Positions 60,447-64,000 of a DNA stretch of 64,000 nt are shown here, piece after piece. The notes below the pieces were generated by a model. The model was not told where the DNA came from. It ran no database searches and was given only the letters and a program-made list of their open reading frames with translations. The stretch is from the NCBI RefSeq assembly GCF_900105125.1, contig NZ_LT629750.1, positions 4,987,001 to 5,051,000 of the forward strand, in the 5' to 3' direction. The position numbers and the translations under genes were made by a program. The first letter of the stretch is position 1; every line of letters starts with the position of its first letter. The stretch is from Bradyrhizobium canariense (GTDB lineage Bacteria; Pseudomonadota; Alphaproteobacteria; Rhizobiales; Xanthobacteraceae).

Positions 60447-61361
60447 CTACCGTTGGCTATCGTGCCCTCCGCTGCAGAAGACGTAGTTCACGATCGTTGC
60501 AATATCGCGATCCGACCAGCCGCTTTCCATCGCCGCGCTGAATGCTTTCAAGGCCGAGGACGCGGTCGGGAGGTTCACGCCAAGGCGTTGAGCTTCCCGC
60601 TGCATCAACGACGCATCCTTTTGCGCCGACTGGATGTCGAATGACACATCATTGTCTTCAAGCAGGATGGTTTTTATCTTGGACGGCAACGCAGGAAGAG
60701 CAGCCGGACTATCGGCAATCAACCGCAACATCTGACCGAGATCCAATCCGGATTCCCGGCCGAGGCTCAGCGCTTCCGCCAGCGACTGCCAGTAGACGGA
60801 GATTGGAAGCTGAACAGCGAGTTTCATCGCCGAACCCGAGCCCACCGCACCGACATGCTCGACTTTGCGTGAAAACAGCGACAAAACCGGTTTCGCCCGT
60901 TCGTAATCTTCAGGAGAACCGCCGGCCAGGACCAGCAGTTTTCCCTCTTTGGCTGGCCCCACGCTGCCGCAAACCGGCGCGCTAACGAAAGATGCCAAAG
61001 CCACTTTCGCAGCCTGTCCGATCGCTCGTGCCGTCTCGGGGAGGACGGTGCTCATGTCGATAAACAATTTGCCGCCGCAGGCGCTCGACAACAGGCCCGC
61101 CGGTCCCAAAAAAACGTCCTTCAGCGCGGCATCATCGAACACGATGGTCAGGATGACGTCGGATTTGTCACAGAGATCCTGCAGACTGGAAGCAACGCGC
61201 GCTCCCATCTCTGCTGCGATATGCGTTTTCTCCGAACTGCGATTCCAGACCGTAATTTCCGGTCCTGCTGCAAGGAGCCGGGGAAGGATCGCAAGCCCCA
61301 TCCGGCCAAGGCCGACCAGCCCGAGCCTTCCCGCGTTCCAGCCGTTCACGTCCGACTTCAT
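60447..61361 (-). CDS. 3-hydroxyisobutyrate dehydrogenase-like oxidoreductase
   Basis: A 304-residue beta-hydroxyacid dehydrogenase. The Rossmann motif LGLVGLGRMGLAILPRLLAA lies near the N-terminus and the substrate loop is SAPVCGSVGPAKEGKLLVLA. The catalytic Lys region is GSGSAMKLAVQLPISVYW. It oxidises or reduces a small hydroxyacid; the substrate is unknown. Its ATG 61361 overlaps the stop of the hydrolase gene (ATGA), so the two are translationally coupled and belong to the ABC transporter operon. Confidence 0.88.
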   Translation of the reverse strand: MKSDVNGWNAGRLGLVGLGRMGLAILPRLLAAGPEITVWNRSSEKTHIAAEMGARVASSLQDLCDKSDVILTIVFDDAALKDVFLGPAGLLSSACGGKLFIDMSTVLPETARAIGQAAKVALASFVSAPVCGSVGPAKEGKLLVLAGGSPEDYERAKPVLSLFSRKVEHVGAVGSGSAMKLAVQLPISVYWQSLAEALSLGRESGLDLGQMLRLIADSPAALPALPSKIKTILLEDNDVSFDIQSAQKDASLMQREAQRLGVNLPTASSALKAFSAAMESGWSDRDIATIVNYVFCSGGHDSQR

Positions 61362-62131
61362 GCGGCGTGTTTGTGCATGAAATCTTCCATCAGCGTCGTC
61401 AGATAGATCGGAATTTCCTGCATCGGACAGTGGCCAACATTGGGAAGCACCACCATCTCGGCGTTCGGATGCCACACCATGAAGGTCTCCTTCAGACTCT
61501 CCTCGAGAAAGCCCGCCTGATCCCACTCACCAGCGACCACGAGCAAGGGTGTCTTCGGCCTTGCCTTCTTCACCTCTTCCGAGAAGTCCCCGAGGGTCCA
61601 CATATCCAGATATTCGCGGACCGCGGCATGATCGCGGGTCGTGCGGGCCAGCATCAATTTATGTTCCGACCATTCCTTGGTCAGCTTGTGGTTGGTGATG
61701 CGTGCGGCAAGCTCGCGAACCGCGTCGTCGTCGACGATGGTCTTTTCGAAGAAGGCGCGCCGTTCAGGATCCATTTTGATCGCCGCGGCGGAGACGGGGC
61801 CGATGGCGATTTCGCTCTTGATCCGGTCCGGATCGATCACGACCATTCGCTCGACAACCATCCCGGTCATCGAGAAGCCGACGATATGGAAACGTTTCCA
61901 CCCCAGCGAGTCGGCCAGGGCGAACGCGTCGATCGCCGCCTGCTTGGATGAATGCTCGCCTTTGATGTCGATGGATTTGCCATAGCCTCGAATATCCGTG
62001 AAAGCGTAAGTGAACGCTTTCCTGTCCAGATAGAGGTGCATCGGCTTCCAGCTGGTGCAGTCAGCGAGCCAATCATTGAAAACAATGACACCTTCGCTGC
62101 CGGATCCGACCAATTCATGTCCAAGAACCAC
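61358..62131 (-). CDS. Alpha/beta-hydrolase
   Basis: A 257-residue hydrolase from GTG 62131, chosen because AAGGAG lies six bases upstream. Catalytic residues are likely Ser in IVGFSMTGMV (Thr where many have Gly), Asp in VVAGEWDQAG and His in NVGHCPMQEIP. It resembles enol-lactone hydrolases and C-C hydrolases, which would fit an uptake-and-degradation operon. It lies 14 bases after the binding-protein gene and overlaps the dehydrogenase gene. Confidence 0.85.
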   Translation of the reverse strand: MVLGHELVGSGSEGVIVFNDWLADCTSWKPMHLYLDRKAFTYAFTDIRGYGKSIDIKGEHSSKQAAIDAFALADSLGWKRFHIVGFSMTGMVVERMVVIDPDRIKSEIAIGPVSAAAIKMDPERRAFFEKTIVDDDAVRELAARITNHKLTKEWSEHKLMLARTTRDHAAVREYLDMWTLGDFSEEVKKARPKTPLLVVAGEWDQAGFLEESLKETFMVWHPNAEMVVLPNVGHCPMQEIPIYLTTLMEDFMHKHAA

Positions 62132-62145
62132 TTCACACTCCTTCG

Positions 62146-63219
62146 TTATTGCTTGATGATCTTGATGGCGTCCAGATCGGGATGTTTTCCCGATTTGATA
62201 TCCGCCGAGGCCTGCTGAAGCAGCGCCATGTCGAAGTACGGCTTCACATCCATTTTGGTGTTCAACAGCTTGTTGTCGTACAGGAAGTCCATCACGCCTT
62301 GAGAACCCGCAATGTCCGCGTCCGACAGCGTGAGATCGACGCTGTTGATGTCCTTGATAGGCCCACTCAGGTTGCGATCGAAATCGGTTGAGACCTTCAG
62401 GATGTCCATGGGAAGGCGGGACGATTCGGCGAACCACTGATGGGCCTGGTCGAGGTGGTTCGAGGCCCACCACGTCGCCATGATCCATGCCTTCAGGAAG
62501 CGAACCGCGGCTTCGTTGCCATTGGCCTGGAGCCATTTCCCCGAAAAGCCCTGCATGCCGATGTTTTCGCCGCGCGGCGCATTCCACAGCACTTTGGCCA
62601 GCTTCTGCTGAAGCAGCCGCTCCATTGTCGGATCCCAGGTGGTGACCGCGTCGACGAGATGTCCCTGCATCGCGTTGGTCTGCTCCGCGATATCCTGATT
62701 GACGATGTTCATGTCCCGCAGGGGATGCTCAATTCCGGCTGCAACCAGCGCCTTGACCGAGCGCGGGAACGTCGTGGTCGCGAACGGAGCCGACATCTTC
62801 TTGCCCTTCAAATCGGCCAGACCGCCGGTGAAATCGGGCTGCACCAGGATGCCGAAGCGCGCGTCATGCGTGCGCTGCAGGATCTTCGAGCCTGGCATGC
62901 GCGCCATCGCTCGCAGCGTCGGCGCATCCGCCGCCCACACGTTGTCGATGTCGCCGGCGACCGCGGCCTCGGCGAGCGGGCCTCCGAACGTGAATGGCTT
63001 GAACTGGGCTTCGATACCGTTGAGCTCAAAGATATTGGTGTGCCGCAGAACCTCGACGATTTCACCCCCGACGGCCCAAAGCGACTGGTAGCCGATTGTG
63101 ACCTTGGTCAGCTCTGCTGCCGACATCGGCTTGGGCAGTACCGATCCCAGCGCCAGCGTCCCGATAATCGCCAATCTCGCCGAGGCAGTTCTAAAGCGTG
63201 TGAAACGTTCGATCTTCAT
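62146..63219 (-). CDS. ABC transporter substrate-binding protein (NitT/TauT/SsuA type)
   Basis: A 357-residue periplasmic protein with a signal peptide (ASARLAIIGTLALGSVLP to SAA) and an SsuA-like fold: VTIGYQSLWAVGGEIVEVLR and AAVAGDIDNVWAADAPTLRA. The family binds sulfonates, nitrate, taurine, thiamine precursors or aromatic acids. It is encoded between the permease and the hydrolase; a hydrolase and dehydrogenase behind it suggest the ligand is degraded after entry. Confidence 0.9.
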   Translation of the reverse strand: MKIERFTRFRTASARLAIIGTLALGSVLPKPMSAAELTKVTIGYQSLWAVGGEIVEVLRHTNIFELNGIEAQFKPFTFGGPLAEAAVAGDIDNVWAADAPTLRAMARMPGSKILQRTHDARFGILVQPDFTGGLADLKGKKMSAPFATTTFPRSVKALVAAGIEHPLRDMNIVNQDIAEQTNAMQGHLVDAVTTWDPTMERLLQQKLAKVLWNAPRGENIGMQGFSGKWLQANGNEAAVRFLKAWIMATWWASNHLDQAHQWFAESSRLPMDILKVSTDFDRNLSGPIKDINSVDLTLSDADIAGSQGVMDFLYDNKLLNTKMDVKPYFDMALLQQASADIKSGKHPDLDAIKIIKQ

Positions 63220-63238
63220 GCAGCATCTCCTTGTTAAG

Positions 63239-64000
63239 TTAATGATGATCCGGCGCCCAGCGAATGAAGCGCCGTTCCAACCAGTGCATGCCGCTGTTCA
63301 TGACAAAGCCGATGACGCCGATGACGATCATTCCGGCCATGACCTTTTCGGTTTCGATCATCGTCCGTGCGAGCTGAATCATGTATCCGAGCCCCGATGT
63401 CGCGGCGATCAGTTCCGCCGCAATGACGCAGGTCCAGCCCACGCCGAGTCCTACTCTGAGACCAGCAATGATGTAGGGGAGCGCCGAAGGAAACATCACG
63501 CGCCGGAGGAACAGCCATCTGCCTGCGCCAAAGCATTGCGCGACCTGCAGGTGGATCAGCGCGACGGAGCGCGCGCCTAAATAGGTATTGGTGAAGATCG
63601 GAAAGAATGACCCAAGGAAGATGATGAACCATGCGGAATGATCGCCAAGGCCGAACCACAGGATTGCGAGCGGGATCCAGGCGAGGACCGAGATGGGGCG
63701 AAGCAACTCGATGATTGGGAGGATGTAGGCTGCGGCAGATCGCCAGATACCCAGCGCAAGTCCGAGCGAGATCGCCGCAACAGCAGCAAGGCCAAAACCG
63801 ATCGTCACCCTCAGGACGCTGGCCTCGACGTCTCGCCACAGATAACCGGCTTCCGCCAGATCAATCAGGGCTCGGATGGTGGCTGACGGCGCAGGCAGGA
63901 TATTGCCGTCGATCCAATGAAGCCGGACGCCCAATTCCCAAATCAGGAAGATAATGGGGATTAAAATGAGGTGCTTCAGCCTGGCCAGTAATCCTGAGAG
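63239..64000 (-). CDS. ABC transporter permease (SsuC type), 5' end outside the window
   Basis: At least 253 residues of a six-helix permease; the frame stays open to the right edge, where HLILIPIIFLIWELGVRLHW is the first transmembrane segment, so only a short N-terminus is missing. The EAA-like loop is AQCFGAGRWLFLRRVMFPSA. The C-terminal part (SGLGYMIQLARTMIETEKVM) is typical of TauC/SsuC. It is first of the visible genes in the operon; the ATPase gene is presumably beyond the edge. Confidence 0.9.
   Translation of the reverse strand, partial: LSGLLARLKHLILIPIIFLIWELGVRLHWIDGNILPAPSATIRALIDLAEAGYLWRDVEASVLRVTIGFGLAAVAAISLGLALGIWRSAAAYILPIIELLRPISVLAWIPLAILWFGLGDHSAWFIIFLGSFFPIFTNTYLGARSVALIHLQVAQCFGAGRWLFLRRVMFPSALPYIIAGLRVGLGVGWTCVIAAELIAATSGLGYMIQLARTMIETEKVMAGMIVIGVIGFVMNSGMHWLERRFIRWAPDHH

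Overview
The window looks like chromosome from an alphaproteobacterium of the Bradyrhizobium / Rhodopseudomonas group (Nitrobacteraceae). The evidence is high GC with dense GTG/TTG starts, a homogentisate cluster containing a DUF2783 gene, many FixJ/LuxR-type regulators and dispersed palindromic repeats. This is inferred from recognised protein families; no database search was run. No rRNA, tRNA, CRISPR array, intact insertion sequence or prophage was recognised.

Layout. 1-1.7 kb: tail of a molybdenum-hydroxylase FAD subunit and an alpha-methylacyl-CoA racemase-like CaiB/BaiF enzyme. 1.8-10.3 kb: aromatic amino acid catabolism. hppD makes homogentisate and is divergent from an Lrp-type regulator. 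A minus-strand operon (flavin monooxygenase, DUF2783, MBL-fold protein, hmgA, fahA) degrades homogentisate and faces a MarR regulator across a perfect operator-like palindrome. Maleylacetoacetate isomerase is not in the window. 10.4-12.6 kb: a lactonase-like / dehydrogenase / RidA operon. 12.9-19.5 kb: a caspase-fold protein lacking its catalytic His and Cys, an OmpA-like protein, an RND adaptor and an RND pump. 19.5-26.8 kb: DUF1254 protein, Crp regulator, AsmA protein and a membrane class III nucleotide cyclase. 26.8-29.3 kb: a gene-poor, repeat-rich stretch with a decayed cyclase fragment and small ORFs.

29.5-33.8 kb: a second adaptor and a second catalytically dead caspase-like protein, both paralogous to those at 13-16 kb, beside an unusual protein carrying a DCDTTA motif like that of class II terpene cyclases. 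34-44 kb: secreted nuclease-like protein, class V aminotransferase, an iron/polyamine-type ABC transporter with two tandem Tat-exported binding proteins and a fused permease, oligopeptidase B and a flavin reductase. 44.2-46.8 kb: RraA-like aldolase and IlvD/Edd sugar-acid dehydratase. 47.2-58.1 kb: a signalling island (response regulators, hybrid kinase, CheR-PilZ pair, Crp regulator, chemoreceptor, LuxR regulator). 58.5-64 kb: an MHS-type transporter, a secreted small protein and an ABC-uptake / hydrolase / dehydrogenase operon cut by the window edge.

The most unusual content is the pair of pseudo-caspase/adaptor modules (12.9-19.5 and 29.6-31.6 kb) and the adjacent terpene-cyclase-like gene (32.0-33.8 kb). 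Function there is inference; the substituted residues and motifs are read directly from the sequence.
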